A DNA stretch of 44,304 nucleotides from Prosthecobacter debontii (GCA_945869695.1 CAMBPV010000014.1:1-44304), one strand, 5' to 3'. Shown: positions 8,559-17,654, numbered from the stretch's first letter. Numbers and translations are program-made. Notes: generated from the letters alone by a model not told the origin.

Positions 8559-8590
8559 GAAAGTGTCAAACGAACGTCACTGACACTTTC
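8559..8590. promoter_or_regulatory. perfect 10-bp inverted repeat in the opgG/hsp70 divergent promoter region
   Basis: GAAAGTGTCA at 8559-8568 is followed, after 12 bases, by its exact reverse complement TGACACTTTC at 8581-8590. The dyad lies 30-61 bp upstream of the opgG ATG and about 85 bp upstream of the chaperone ATG. Position and symmetry suggest an operator for a dimeric regulator of one or both transcripts. A hairpin in the opgG leader is the alternative. I do not recognise the site as that of a named regulator. Confidence 0.5.
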
Positions 8591-8675
8591 GAAAATTCCG
8601 GATGAGCCGTTTGCCCAGCGAATCAGCAGTTGAAGCCACCTCGGATTCTGCCCATGGGTGCGGCTTACTCATTTC

Positions 8676-10463
8676 ATGTCACTCATTCTCGGTATCGATC
8701 TAGGCACCACCCACTCCCTCGTCGGCGTGGTGGACAGCGGCTTTCCCATTCTTTTGGCGGATGGAGAAGGCCAGCGCCTCACGCCCTCAGCCGTCCATTT
8801 TTCAGCGGCGGGACAAGTGCAGGTGGGGCGCGCTGCTCTCCGCGCCCGTGCCGCCGATCCCGCCCGCACCGTCACCTCTGTGAAGCGACTCCTCGGCAGG
8901 CGGGAGAGCGAGGGAGACTGGCGTCCGCCTTACGACCTCAGGGCTCTGAGCGTCACGCCCATCGAGGTCTCGGCGGCGATCCTTCAGCACCTCCGCGACA
9001 TCGCCGAGCGCGCTTTGGAGCAAACGATCACCCGTGCTGTGATCACCGTGCCCGCCTATTTCAATGACGCCCAGCGTAACGCCACCAAAAAAGCAGGTGA
9101 ACTGGCTGGCCTGACCGTCGAGCGCATCGTCAGTGAGCCGACCGCAGCGGCCCTCGCTTACGGGCTCGATAAACTCTCGGAGCGCTCCAAGATTGCCGTT
9201 TATGACCTCGGCGGAGGCACCTTTGATGTTTCGATTCTCGAACTCCGGGAAGGCCTGTTCCAAGTGCTCTCGACCGCTGGCGATACTCAACTCGGCGGTG
9301 ATGATGTGGACCGCCTCCTTGCCGAGTGGATCTGGCAGAGGGCTGACTTTCCCACCGCGCTCGACTATCAGGTGCTGCCCACCTCCATTCAGGTCCGCCT
9401 CGTGGAGGCTGCTGAGCAGGCAAAACGCCGTCTCTCGACCGACGACACCGCCGAGATCTCCCTCCCATTCATTTGGGAGCAGCGCAGTCTTCAGCTCGTG
9501 CTCTCGCGCGAGGATCTTGAAAAGCTGGCATTACCTTGGGTCGTCCGCACTCGACAGCACTGCCTCCGTGCGCTGAGCGATGCCCGACTGTCCGTAGCCG
9601 AGCTTGATCAGGTGGTTCTCGTCGGCGGCAGCACGCGCATGCCTCTGGTCCGCCGCCAGGTGGCAGAGATCTTTGGGCGTGAGCCTAACATTTCCCAAAA
9701 CCCGGATGAAGCTGTCGCGCTCGGTGCTGTGATTCAGGCGGGTATTTTGGCCGGCACCCTGAGAAACGTTCTGCTCCTCGACGTCACGCCATTGTCCCTC
9801 GGCATTGAGACCTTCGGCGGCCTGATGAACGTCATCATCCCGCGCAACACCACCATCCCGTGCAAGGCCGGTGAAATGTTCACCAATGCCGTTTCGAACC
9901 AGCAGGAAATGCTCATCCGCGTCCTGCAAGGCGAGCGTGAGTTGGCCAATGACAATTGGGAGCTCGGTCGCATCAGTGTCCCATTTCCAGCGGGCCCCAA
10001 AGGCAGCGCTCGAGTGGGGGTGCAGTTCTCGATTGATGCCAATGGCATCTTTCACGTCCTCGCGCGCGATACAACCACGCAGCGGGACGTCATCCTCGAG
10101 ATCCAAAACACCGCCGTCGATGTCGCTGATGAAAAAGTCGAGCGCATGATCTCCGAGAGCATCGATCACGCTTTCGAAGACATGAACGAGCGCATCTGGA
10201 CGGAGGCACGACTCAAGGCCGAAGAGCTCTTGCCCGCCGTTGATCAAGCACTCGATCAACTCGGTGCCGAACTCAGCTCCGAGGAAGTCCAACTCATCAG
10301 AACTTGCGCTGCTCAGGTAAAGAACCTTCTCCATGCGCCCGAACACAATGTCAAAGCGCTCAAAGCCGCCACCCAGACGCTCGATGAAGCCACTCAGCAG
10401 CTTGCCGTGATGCTCGTGGACAAAGCCATGGAAGAGTCCCTCCAGCGCCGGGGCATCCTTTAG
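8676..10463 (+). CDS. Hsp70-family molecular chaperone, HscA-like
   Basis: The 595-residue protein is an ATP-dependent Hsp70 chaperone. The nucleotide-binding domain has GIDLGTTHS near the start, [16 protein letters not shown], the phosphate-2 loop [13 protein letters not shown] and the adenosine motif [11 protein letters not shown]. The linker and substrate domain follow ([29 protein letters not shown]). The lid is short. Details such as [27 protein letters not shown] and ENERIW-type lid spacing recall HscA, the Fe-S cluster assembly Hsp70, more than DnaK. No hscB or isc genes are nearby, so the HscA role is uncertain. I chose the ATG at 8676; a GTG at 8658 would add six residues before the conserved start. 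Confidence 0.93.
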   Translation: MSLILGIDLGTTHSLVGVVDSGFPILLADGEGQRLTPSAVHFSAAGQVQVGRAALRARAADPARTVTSVKRLLGRRESEGDWRPPYDLRALSVTPIEVSAAILQHLRDIAERALEQTITRAVITVPAYFNDAQRNATKKAGELAGLTVERIVSEPTAAALAYGLDKLSERSKIAVYDLGGGTFDVSILELREGLFQVLSTAGDTQLGGDDVDRLLAEWIWQRADFPTALDYQVLPTSIQVRLVEAAEQAKRRLSTDDTAEISLPFIWEQRSLQLVLSREDLEKLALPWVVRTRQHCLRALSDARLSVAELDQVVLVGGSTRMPLVRRQVAEIFGREPNISQNPDEAVALGAVIQAGILAGTLRNVLLLDVTPLSLGIETFGGLMNVIIPRNTTIPCKAGEMFTNAVSNQQEMLIRVLQGERELANDNWELGRISVPFPAGPKGSARVGVQFSIDANGIFHVLARDTTTQRDVILEIQNTAVDVADEKVERMISESIDHAFEDMNERIWTEARLKAEELLPAVDQALDQLGAELSSEEVQLIRTCAAQVKNLLHAPEHNVKALKAATQTLDEATQQLAVMLVDKAMEESLQRRGIL

Positions 10464-10474
10464 CTGAAAGCGCC

Positions 10475-10810
10475 TTACTCCGTCAGTCGCGTCGTCTCAT
10501 CGCCCCGGCGAAGATTGTCCGGGAGGTGCCCCACAAAACGCGGGATCAGTCCGATGTGGGTAAAGAGATCGTTCAGTTGGCGCAGTGAGACGTCCCTTGG
10601 ATCATCAATCTCAAAATAGACCAAGTCGTGATGTTGATCGATCTTGTACCGCACTTTGGGCAGCATAGCCATTTGATTGGTCAGCTCCAAAATGTGCTGT
10701 TCCTTCCTCAGACCCCGGGCGTAGACTTCGAGTTCGATCATGTTTTCGTATTTACAGGGAAAGCTATCGGAAACCCCGTCTAGCGCCAAGCTCAAATCTG
10801 CCGAGTTCAT
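10475..10810 (-). CDS. conserved small protein, possible ferredoxin-like fold, function unknown
   Basis: The 111-residue product has no signal peptide or membrane segment. The conserved-looking part begins at the internal ATG at 10741 (MIELEVYARGLRKEQHILEL). It alternates strand-helix-strand-strand-helix, ending with LRQLNDLFTHIGLIPRFVG. That order resembles the heavy-metal-associated or ACT-like ferredoxin fold, but there is no metal-binding CXXC. The real start could be either ATG; the first 23 residues look less protein-like. It is convergent with the Hsp70 gene, with only 11 bp between the ends. I assign no function. Confidence 0.6.
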   Translation of the reverse strand: MNSADLSLALDGVSDSFPCKYENMIELEVYARGLRKEQHILELTNQMAMLPKVRYKIDQHHDLVYFEIDDPRDVSLRQLNDLFTHIGLIPRFVGHLPDNLRRGDETTRLTE

Positions 10811-10877
10811 CGAATTTAGTCAGGCTCGGGTCAGCCTTGACGGAAAGACCCTCACCCGCTAGCCGGTTCAAGGCACC

Positions 10878-12278
10878 ATGAAAATCCTCCTCCTCTTTCT
10901 ATCTCTAGCAGCGCCAGCCTACGCGGAGATTTTTCATGCGCAGGGTGAGATGGCGGGGGAGGTCACTGAGACTAGCGTCCTGCTCCAGTCCCGTCTCACC
11001 GCCACTCCAGGGCTCGATGCCGCAGGACAGGTGCCCGGAAAAGAGGGCGTCGCCTATTTCGAGTGGAGTGAATCCGCTGACTTCGCCGAACCCACTCGAA
11101 GCAAATGGATCTGGGCCAAGGCTGAACATGATTTCATCATCCGCACCCCGCTCAGTCAGCTCAAGTCTGGAGCGCGGTATCACTACCGCCTTGTCTATGG
11201 CGAGACCCGCGAGGCCACTCAAAAAGGACCTGTCCGCAGTTTCAAGACCCTCTCGAAAAAAGGCGACCTCAGTTTTTGCATGGGCAGTTGCATGAACTAC
11301 CACGCCTTCATGCACGGCAAGTCCAACGGTGGCGGCCCTGTCACCGCCACGGATGAAGACAAAAAACTCGGTTACCCCGCCTTCGCCGCCATGACCGCCT
11401 TGCGCCCTGATTTCTTCATCGGCACTGGCGATATCGTGTACTACGATCATCCCGCTAAGCCCGCCGCGCAGACCCTCCCCGAACTCCGCCGGAAGTGGCA
11501 TGAGCAGGCACGCTTTCCTCGTCTCATCGAGTTCTTTGCCCACACTCCTGCCTATTGGTCAAAGGACGATCACGACTTCCGATTTAACGATGCCGACCTC
11601 GCGGGTAGAAGACTCCCCACGCCAGCCACAGGCATCCAGCTCTTTCGGGAGCAGATGCCCCTGTTTCCGATTGGGGATGCTGAAACGCCGAGCTATCGCA
11701 CCCACCGTGTGCACACCCATTTGCAGCTTTGGTTCATCGAAGGTCGCGACTACCGCACCACCAATAAAATGCCCGATGGCCCGGAAAAAACCATCTGGGG
11801 AAGTCAACAGCGCGACTGGTTGCAAACCACGCTCCAAGCCAGCGATGCCACCTGGAAAGTCATCATCACCCCGACGCCCATGATCGGCCCCGACCGAAAC
11901 AGCAAGACTGATAACCACACCAATCTCGCCGGATTTAAGCACGAGGCAGACAGCTTTTTCGCCTGGCTAAAGGACTGGGGAATCAAAAACGTGCTCACCT
12001 TTTGTGGAGATCGTCACTGGCAGTATCACAGCATCCATCCGCTCGGCGTTCAAGAGTTCTCCGTCGGTGCCCTCAATGATGAAAATGCCATCAAGGGTGA
12101 AAAACCCGGTGGCCCTCAAACCACCGACCCCGAGGGCAAGATCAAGCAGCCCTACCTCTACAAAGAGCCCACGGGAGGCTTCCTCCACGTCACCGTCAAT
12201 GATCAAGCCCAGCTCGATCTCGTGCACCGCGACGACCACGGCATCCCGCTCAATCAAACCACCCTCACGCCGAGGTAG
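10878..12278 (+). CDS. secreted PhoD-like alkaline phosphatase/phosphodiesterase
   Basis: A 466-residue exported protein: a short signal peptide (MKILLLFLSLAAPAYA), an N-terminal Ig/fibronectin-like PhoD domain with KSGARYHYRLVYG, then a PhoD-type metallophosphatase domain. Visible metal-site motifs are CMGSCMNYHAF, FIGTGDIVYYDHP, WSKDDHDFRFND and FCGDRHWQYHS. PhoD enzymes use Fe/Ca to release phosphate from mono- and diesters, such as teichoic acids or phospholipid headgroups. No phosphate-regulation site is visible upstream. The substrate cannot be read from the sequence. It stands alone, with 67 bp to the divergent gene on its left and 205 bp to the next start. Confidence 0.88.
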   Translation: MKILLLFLSLAAPAYAEIFHAQGEMAGEVTETSVLLQSRLTATPGLDAAGQVPGKEGVAYFEWSESADFAEPTRSKWIWAKAEHDFIIRTPLSQLKSGARYHYRLVYGETREATQKGPVRSFKTLSKKGDLSFCMGSCMNYHAFMHGKSNGGGPVTATDEDKKLGYPAFAAMTALRPDFFIGTGDIVYYDHPAKPAAQTLPELRRKWHEQARFPRLIEFFAHTPAYWSKDDHDFRFNDADLAGRRLPTPATGIQLFREQMPLFPIGDAETPSYRTHRVHTHLQLWFIEGRDYRTTNKMPDGPEKTIWGSQQRDWLQTTLQASDATWKVIITPTPMIGPDRNSKTDNHTNLAGFKHEADSFFAWLKDWGIKNVLTFCGDRHWQYHSIHPLGVQEFSVGALNDENAIKGEKPGGPQTTDPEGKIKQPYLYKEPTGGFLHVTVNDQAQLDLVHRDDHGIPLNQTTLTPR

Positions 12279-12483
12279 GCGCGTCAGTCTTCGGTCCATT
12301 ACTGACGATTAAAAACGCTATATTCGCATCGCATATCGATGCCTCCCTCGTCTATGCGGCTCTGCGTTTTGACGATGAAGAACTCATCGCCATCGGGCCA
12401 AAGAGAGGTAGGCTGATTCTAAGTTTGCCATGAGGCAATCCGTTTGGCACGTTGGTGCTCTTCGCGCTTACCTCCCTTTTGAA
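12279..12483. other. intergenic region before the Hint lipoprotein gene
   Basis: These 205 bp hold no convincing gene. A TATATT hexamer at about 12319 could be a -10 box but has no good -35 partner. A plus-strand frame, continuous with the end of the phosphatase gene and closing with TGA near 12432, reads plausibly (DASLVYAALRFDDEELIAIG) but has no start codon. It may be a decayed fragment. The ATG at 12430 could extend the next gene by 18 residues. Confidence 0.3.
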
Positions 12484-13083
12484 ATGAAATTTCGCCCTCT
12501 GTTTATTCTGCCTTTGATGCTGGTCGTGACTTTGACCTTGAGTGGCTGTCAAATGATAGGCCCGCTGATCAATGCGCTGCTGCCGTTTGCGGGGATCAAG
12601 CTTTTGCTGGCGTGCATGCCGGAGCATGTGCGGGTGGATACACCTTCGGGACCAAAGCGGGTGGAAAATCTGACGGCAGGTGATGTGGTGATTGGCTACA
12701 GCGGGAAGCCAGTGCGGGTGCTGCAAAAGCACACGTACCTGGAGAGCCCTTCGACTGAGTTTTTGATCCTGACTTTTTCAGATGGGGCAGTGGTGGAGGT
12801 CTGTGGGATGCACCGGGTGGCGGGTGTGAGGGCTCAGGATATCCGAGTGGGCGATGAAGTGGACGGTCGAGTGCTGGCGGGTGTGACGCGGCACAGTGGG
12901 GAGAAGCGGTCCTGCGATCTTTTGACCGAGGATCTGGGTTATCAAATCAACGGCGTGCCGGTGAATAGCATGATCGAAGAAATGCACCGGGCAGCAGCGG
13001 ATTCACGCTTGCGCGATCCAAGTGCGCCTGGCCAAAGTGTGGCGCGTGCGCTCCCGAGGCTGAAGGTGCCGGTGGGTCGGTGA
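12484..13083 (+). CDS. lipoprotein with a Hint (hedgehog/intein-type) domain
   Basis: From the ATG at 12484 the product is 199 residues. It begins with a lipoprotein signal, MKFRPLFILPLMLVVTLTLS, with lipobox LSGC and the acylated cysteine at residue 22. After a short hydrophobic stretch, C44 starts a Hint-like module: CMPEHVRVDTPSGPKRVENL with TAGDVV, a motif-B-like VEVCGMHRVAGV, RVGDEVDGRVL, and a closing LGYQINGVPVNSM. Hint domains catalyse an N-to-S acyl shift at the leading Cys, using a motif-B His, in inteins, hedgehogs and bacterial secreted proteins. Here nothing large follows the domain, so it may act by itself. An earlier ATG at 12430 would place residues before the signal and is less likely. 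Confidence 0.75.
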   Translation: MKFRPLFILPLMLVVTLTLSGCQMIGPLINALLPFAGIKLLLACMPEHVRVDTPSGPKRVENLTAGDVVIGYSGKPVRVLQKHTYLESPSTEFLILTFSDGAVVEVCGMHRVAGVRAQDIRVGDEVDGRVLAGVTRHSGEKRSCDLLTEDLGYQINGVPVNSMIEEMHRAAADSRLRDPSAPGQSVARALPRLKVPVGR

Positions 13084-13142
13084 GCAGGTGTTCCTAGCGC
13101 TAGCAATGGCAGGGAGAACGTGCCACGTTTGCGGTCCAACCC

Positions 13143-15539
13143 ATGCGACGCTCTCAACCGAACCGAAACCGAACTGCTCCTCCACGCGCTCCTTTTTTGC
13201 CTTTGGGAGAGATCGCGGCGGCGTTGAGAATTCCTCCGGACATTGAGGGTGCGAAACCAGACCGCAAACTGCGCGCGGAGGTCTGGCGGCAGTCTGATAA
13301 GACGCAAGGCGAGCGGCCGGATTACCTGCTGTGGCGTCACACGCTGTGCCGGGAATGTCCGCCGGACAAACGGCGGGATCCGATGGAGCTGGCTTTGAAT
13401 GCGCTGCGGGCTAATGATCCGCAGATTCAATGGGCATCGGTGGCGTTGGTGTGTGCGGCTCTTTTGCAAAAGGGAGGACGACTCCAACTCAGGGACGAGG
13501 AGATGGCAAAAGTGCGCGCGGCGTTGCAAGTGCGCCTGGCGACGATCAATCCGGCTCCCGCGCACAGTCCGCACTCGGCAGCGTTGGTGCGGTGGTGGGC
13601 AGATGTTTCGCTCGGGCGGCGGCAGAGTTCGATCGATCAACTTCAAGCCGTGATCGCTGACATGAATCCAGGTTGGCGGTTGGGTCGGCCGTTGAGTCTG
13701 GCTTTGCAAAACGCGGAACTGCTTTTGCCGATCCGGCCAAGTCTGGTGGCGAGCACGACGGCCAAATGCCTGCGGGAGGTGCTGGTGGATCAGCCAGCGC
13801 TGGCTGAGTGGAAGCTGGTGGTTTGGCAATGGCTGTCGGCTTCTCGGCGTGCGGGGCAACTGCCGGATGAGGAAGAAGTCATGGCCTTGCTGGATGCGGC
13901 TCAGTCGTCGCGCCTCGCGGGTGATCGGGTGCAGTGGGTGCGTCTTTTGGCTTTGGGCGTGCAGTTGGCCCCGGCGGTGGTGCGACCGAGTGCTGTGGCG
14001 ATGCAGCGCTTCAAAGCTGCGGCCTGGACGCTGGCGGAGGCTGGGTTGGAATTGCCCGAGGCGTTCCGCGTGAGTTTGGAAGAACTTCCGTTCCCGGGTG
14101 ATCCGCCGAGCACGCCTGCGGGTCAGGAGGCTGCGCTTCTTTTTGCAGATGCTGCGGATGTCTCGCTCGCGCCTTTGCTTCAGGAGGTGGGTGAAGACAG
14201 CGGTTGGAAACAGATCGCGGAGGCAGGTCAGGCTTTGCATCATCCGCTGGCCGCTTTGGCGTGGATGGGAAAACGGGCGCAGTCGATTGCCATGAAAAAG
14301 TCTCCGGCAGTTTTGGAGACGGCGGCGCGTCTGGCGCTGAAGCACGGATGCCTCGGGAGTGTGGGACGGTTGATTCAGGAGTGCCCGAGTGCTGAGCTGA
14401 TGCTGGACTACGCGAGGGCGATGCGTGAAAGCATCCGACGGATGCCTTTCCTACGTGATTCGGGTGCGTGGCCTCAATGGACGGCGCTTCTGCGACTGGT
14501 TTGGGGAAAACTGGAGGCGAATGCGGTGTCGGATGCGGAGTCACTTTTTCTCCTTCATGAGACTTTGGCGGATCGACCGACGACGGCGGTGCGCAGTCTT
14601 CCGCAAGATCTTCGCATGCTGACTCTGCGGCATCCTTTTGGCCGCAGGCCGTCACAGCTGACGTTGGCGCTCGCTGAAGATCCGAGCCTGATGCGCAGTC
14701 TGGAGCATCAGCGTGCCTTGGAGCATTGGTCGCTCGCGAGCGATGCACGCACCCGGCCTGAGCTAGCCAAGACGGCGTGGATCAGTGTCATGACACGCGG
14801 TGAACCTGCGGCAGGGAAGTATAGCCTTCTAGCCATCGGTCCTGCGGGTCAGGTCTCACGCTGTGATCGACTGGCGCTCTCAAAAACAGACACGGATGAA
14901 ACGCGGCATGCGATGCTGGCCAAAGTGATCGCACAGGCGGCGGCTGAAGTGGCGCCGGATGCGGAGTGGCTGCTCATCGCTCAAGATGACACGCTCACGG
15001 GTGTGCATTGGCCGGAGTTAATGCGGGCAGAGGGTATGCGCTCAGTGCCGGTCTTGATCCCGAGTTGGGAATGGGCGTCTCGCGTTCTAATCAAGGCCGC
15101 CGCCGAGAAATCCGATGTCGCGCCTGAGGTGCTGACGTCGGGTGAGAGTGTGCAGAGCTCGGCTGAGGTCGATGCATTTACAGGACGTCATCCGAGTGCG
15201 TGTGTGCTGTTTTCAGAATCGGCTGTGAGTGCGGCGACAAAGTGGGCAGCGGGATCGGTGCAACGGCGCTCGACGCACATCGGCCTTCATCCGCTGGTGG
15301 TGGCTACCGCACCTTGTGGTGATCTGGTGCGCTCGTGCCTGGCGCAAAGCACGCTTATGTTTGTGGATGCGCGGCTTCCTTTCAGTGACTCGGGTGCATT
15401 ATTGAAGGCTGCTATGAGCTCGGCTGCGCTTCATCGGGCACTGCTGGAGGATCCACGGCTTGCAGACATTACTCTGCACGGCATCCCGTGGCTGGCTATG
15501 CCGACACCAATCTCCTCACCACCTCCGCCGATGCGGTGA
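13143..15539 (+). CDS. large protein of unknown function (798 residues)
   Basis: I do not recognise this protein. It has no signal peptide. The first 30 residues are basic and disordered-looking, then about 600 residues are leucine/alanine-rich and helical, like a helical-repeat scaffold. A different C-terminal part (about 560-798) contains TAWISVMTRGEPAAGKYSLL, EWLLIAQDDTLTGVHWPEL and HIGLHPLVVATAPCGDLV, with an alternating strand-helix pattern. That layout vaguely recalls proteins with helical repeats before a caspase-like CHAT domain, but no His-Cys dyad motif is evident. Its last 44 bp overlap the convergent tcdA gene. The coding frame is well supported by length; the function is open. 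Confidence 0.8.
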   Translation: MRRSQPNRNRTAPPRAPFLPLGEIAAALRIPPDIEGAKPDRKLRAEVWRQSDKTQGERPDYLLWRHTLCRECPPDKRRDPMELALNALRANDPQIQWASVALVCAALLQKGGRLQLRDEEMAKVRAALQVRLATINPAPAHSPHSAALVRWWADVSLGRRQSSIDQLQAVIADMNPGWRLGRPLSLALQNAELLLPIRPSLVASTTAKCLREVLVDQPALAEWKLVVWQWLSASRRAGQLPDEEEVMALLDAAQSSRLAGDRVQWVRLLALGVQLAPAVVRPSAVAMQRFKAAAWTLAEAGLELPEAFRVSLEELPFPGDPPSTPAGQEAALLFADAADVSLAPLLQEVGEDSGWKQIAEAGQALHHPLAALAWMGKRAQSIAMKKSPAVLETAARLALKHGCLGSVGRLIQECPSAELMLDYARAMRESIRRMPFLRDSGAWPQWTALLRLVWGKLEANAVSDAESLFLLHETLADRPTTAVRSLPQDLRMLTLRHPFGRRPSQLTLALAEDPSLMRSLEHQRALEHWSLASDARTRPELAKTAWISVMTRGEPAAGKYSLLAIGPAGQVSRCDRLALSKTDTDETRHAMLAKVIAQAAAEVAPDAEWLLIAQDDTLTGVHWPELMRAEGMRSVPVLIPSWEWASRVLIKAAAEKSDVAPEVLTSGESVQSSAEVDAFTGRHPSACVLFSESAVSAATKWAAGSVQRRSTHIGLHPLVVATAPCGDLVRSCLAQSTLMFVDARLPFSDSGALLKAAMSSAALHRALLEDPRLADITLHGIPWLAMPTPISSPPPPMR

Positions 15540-16293
15540 AAGCGAAGGCTCCCGTGACAAACGTGGCGGCCCCGAAGCCTGCGGCACAATCCAATCGCAG
15601 GCCGGGTTCGTGACCCAGCTCAGGCTCGACATTGCAGGTGCCGTCAGCCCAAGCGTGGGTGGGCTTCTCGGTGGAAAAAACACAAGTCACGCCCATTTCG
15701 CGCGGGCCTCCATCTTCGCTGTGCGGGTAGCCATGGTCCTGCCGCATTTTCCGCCGAGTTTGTTGGAGCAGCGGATCGCGGCCCGACATGCCGAGATCGG
15801 CGAGTTTGATGAGTGAGGGGTCTCGGCGACCGCCCGCAGATCCGATGGTGATGACTCTATGGCCTTGTTTTTGACTGGTGCTGATGATGAGCGCCTTGAT
15901 CGACATGCGGTCCACGGCATCAACAACAAAATCGAAAGGACCCGTGAGCAGACGGGCTGCATTGCTCTCGGTCAAAAACTCGACCATGGGAGAAACTTCA
16001 CATCTGGGGTTGATGGAGTGCACACGATTGGCCAGGACCGTGACCTTGGGCTGGCCGATGGTTTGAGTGAGCGCGGGGAGTTGGCGATTGATGTTGGTGA
16101 TGCAGATGTCATCGAGATCGATCAGCGTCAGAGCGCCGATGCCGCTGCGCGCAAGGGCCTCGACCACCCATGAGCCGACGCCGCCCACGCCTACGACACA
16201 GACATGGGCAGAGGCCAGACGCGTGAGCGAAGCGGTGCCGTAGAGGCGTCCGATGCCGCCGAATCGTGACAGGTAATCCTCGTCCACTTTCAT
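15496..16293 (-). CDS. tcdA: tRNA threonylcarbamoyladenosine dehydratase TcdA (CsdL/YgdL)
   Basis: TcdA is an E1-like enzyme that uses ATP to cyclise t6A at position 37 of tRNAs into ct6A. The 265-residue protein has the opening YLSRFGGIGRLYG, the Rossmann ATP loop VCVVGVGGVGSWVVEALARS, and LIDLDDICITNINRQLPAL. FVVDAVDRMSIKALI and the RDPSLIKLADLGMSGRDPLL segment follow, all typical of TcdA. A C-terminal hydrophobic helix (GAATFVTGAFAFTASAEVV) matches the family. I prefer the ATG at 16293 over a GTG at 16296. It follows pepP after 10 bp and ends inside the convergent 798-residue gene. Confidence 0.93.
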   Translation of the reverse strand: MKVDEDYLSRFGGIGRLYGTASLTRLASAHVCVVGVGGVGSWVVEALARSGIGALTLIDLDDICITNINRQLPALTQTIGQPKVTVLANRVHSINPRCEVSPMVEFLTESNAARLLTGPFDFVVDAVDRMSIKALIISTSQKQGHRVITIGSAGGRRDPSLIKLADLGMSGRDPLLQQTRRKMRQDHGYPHSEDGGPREMGVTCVFSTEKPTHAWADGTCNVEPELGHEPGLRLDCAAGFGAATFVTGAFAFTASAEVVRRLVSA

Positions 16294-16303
16294 CACCGGG
16301 CTC

Positions 16304-17596
16304 TCATCGAGCTGCCATCAGCGCTTCGATTTCATCTGCCTCGATGGGGATGGACGCCATGAGATCGATGTTTCCGTTTTCGCCGATGAGGATGTCATTC
16401 TCCAGTCGCACGCCGAGTTTTTCCTCCCGAATGTAGATGCCGGGTTCCACGGTGAAAACCATGCCGGCCTGGATGGGCTTCCAAGTGTTGCCAACGTCAT
16501 GAACATCGAGTCCAAGATGATGCGAGGTGCCGTGTGGGAAGTATTTTTTGAAGAGCGGCTTCTCGGGATCTTGCTTGGCCACGTCTTCTTTTTTGAGAAG
16601 GCCGAGGCCGATCAATTCGCTCTCCATGAGTTTCCCCACTTCTTTTTGGTAGTCGTGGATGATGACCCCGGGTCTGAGCATTTGGCAGCAGGCGCGGAAG
16701 ACTCGGAGGACGGCATTGTAAACGGCGCGTTGGCGGTCGGAGAAACGGCCATTCACAGGAATGGTGCGAGTGAGGTCGGCATTGTAGTTCCCGTAGCGTG
16801 CAGCGATGTCGAGCAGAAGCATTTCACCCTCCTGGCAAACGGCATTATTGGTTATGTAGTGCAGCACGCAGGCATTGGCTCCGCTGGCGATGATCGGTGT
16901 GTAGGCAAAGCCGGAAGCGCGATTGCGCAGGAACTCGTGAGATAGCTCTGCTTCGATCTCGAATTCATGAACGCCGGGTTTCACGAACTTCAGCAAGCGG
17001 AGAAAACCACTTTCGGTGATGCGGACGGCCTCCTTGAGGGGAACGAGCTCGCCGGCGGATTTGATGGTCCGGAGCTCGTGCATGAGCGGGGCCAATCGCT
17101 CATAGCGGTGCAGGGGATACTCGGTCATGCAGCGGCGAACAAAGCGAAGGTCCCGCGTTTCGACATCGATCTTGGCACGTGGGTGCTCGTTGCTATTGAG
17201 AAAGACCTGAGTGGCCTGGCACATGATGAGCCGGAAGAGAGTTTCAAATTCCTGAAGCCAATGGACCTGTGTGATGCCGGAGCGCTCGGTGGCTTGTTCT
17301 TTGGTGAGTTTATCACCTTCCCAGACGGCGATGTATTCAGAGGTCTCACGCACAAAGAGCATCTCGCGGTGTTTTTCATCTCCCGCACCCGGGAAGAGGA
17401 CGAGGATGCTCTCCTCCTGATCGATGCCGGCCAAGTAAAGCATGTCACTGTTCTGGCTGAATCCCATGGAGCCATCTGCATTTGTGGGCATGATGTCATT
17501 CGAGTGAACAATCACCAAAGCACCCGCGGGAAGGCGCTGAATGAGGCGCTGACGGTGCTCGATGTAGGTGGTGGAGGGAATGGGCGTGTATCGCAT
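16304..17596 (-). CDS. pepP: Xaa-Pro aminopeptidase (M24B)
   Basis: The 430-residue protein is an M24B metallopeptidase that removes the N-terminal residue before proline. An N-terminal creatinase-like domain (TYIEHRQRLIQRLPAGALVI; SDMLYLAGIDQEESILVL) precedes the pita-bread catalytic domain. The metal ligands are visible: the two Asp of LLLDIAARYGNYNADLTRT, the His in HGTSHHLGLDVHDVG, and the Glu residues in VFTVEPGIY and VRLENDILI. I start at the ATG at 17596; the frame is open to 17635, but the extra 13 residues do not fit the family start. It is cytoplasmic, lies 58 bp after the HtrA-like pseudoprotease gene, and is followed closely by tcdA. Confidence 0.94.
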   Translation of the reverse strand: MRYTPIPSTTYIEHRQRLIQRLPAGALVIVHSNDIMPTNADGSMGFSQNSDMLYLAGIDQEESILVLFPGAGDEKHREMLFVRETSEYIAVWEGDKLTKEQATERSGITQVHWLQEFETLFRLIMCQATQVFLNSNEHPRAKIDVETRDLRFVRRCMTEYPLHRYERLAPLMHELRTIKSAGELVPLKEAVRITESGFLRLLKFVKPGVHEFEIEAELSHEFLRNRASGFAYTPIIASGANACVLHYITNNAVCQEGEMLLLDIAARYGNYNADLTRTIPVNGRFSDRQRAVYNAVLRVFRACCQMLRPGVIIHDYQKEVGKLMESELIGLGLLKKEDVAKQDPEKPLFKKYFPHGTSHHLGLDVHDVGNTWKPIQAGMVFTVEPGIYIREEKLGVRLENDILIGENGNIDLMASIPIEADEIEALMAAR

Positions 17597-17654
17597 GGGG
17601 TGCGCAGTTTTAGTGCCGACTGCGCAGAAAGGCAAACGCCACGGTGAGCTGAGA

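Noticed and set aside
12301-12432. Short open frame between the PhoD-like and Hint genes
   Set aside because: It reads like protein in places but has no start codon, and it is simply continuous with a frame inside the upstream gene.
12942-14345. 467-codon minus-strand frame opposite the 798-residue gene
   Set aside because: The translation is rich in Arg, Pro, His and Ser with no motif, as expected for an antisense shadow of a GC-rich gene. The plus-strand frame is longer and more protein-like.
14820-15539. CHAT caspase-like protease domain in the C-terminus of the 798-residue protein
   Set aside because: The architecture was suggestive, but I could not find the conserved His-Gly and Cys motifs expected of CHAT peptidases.
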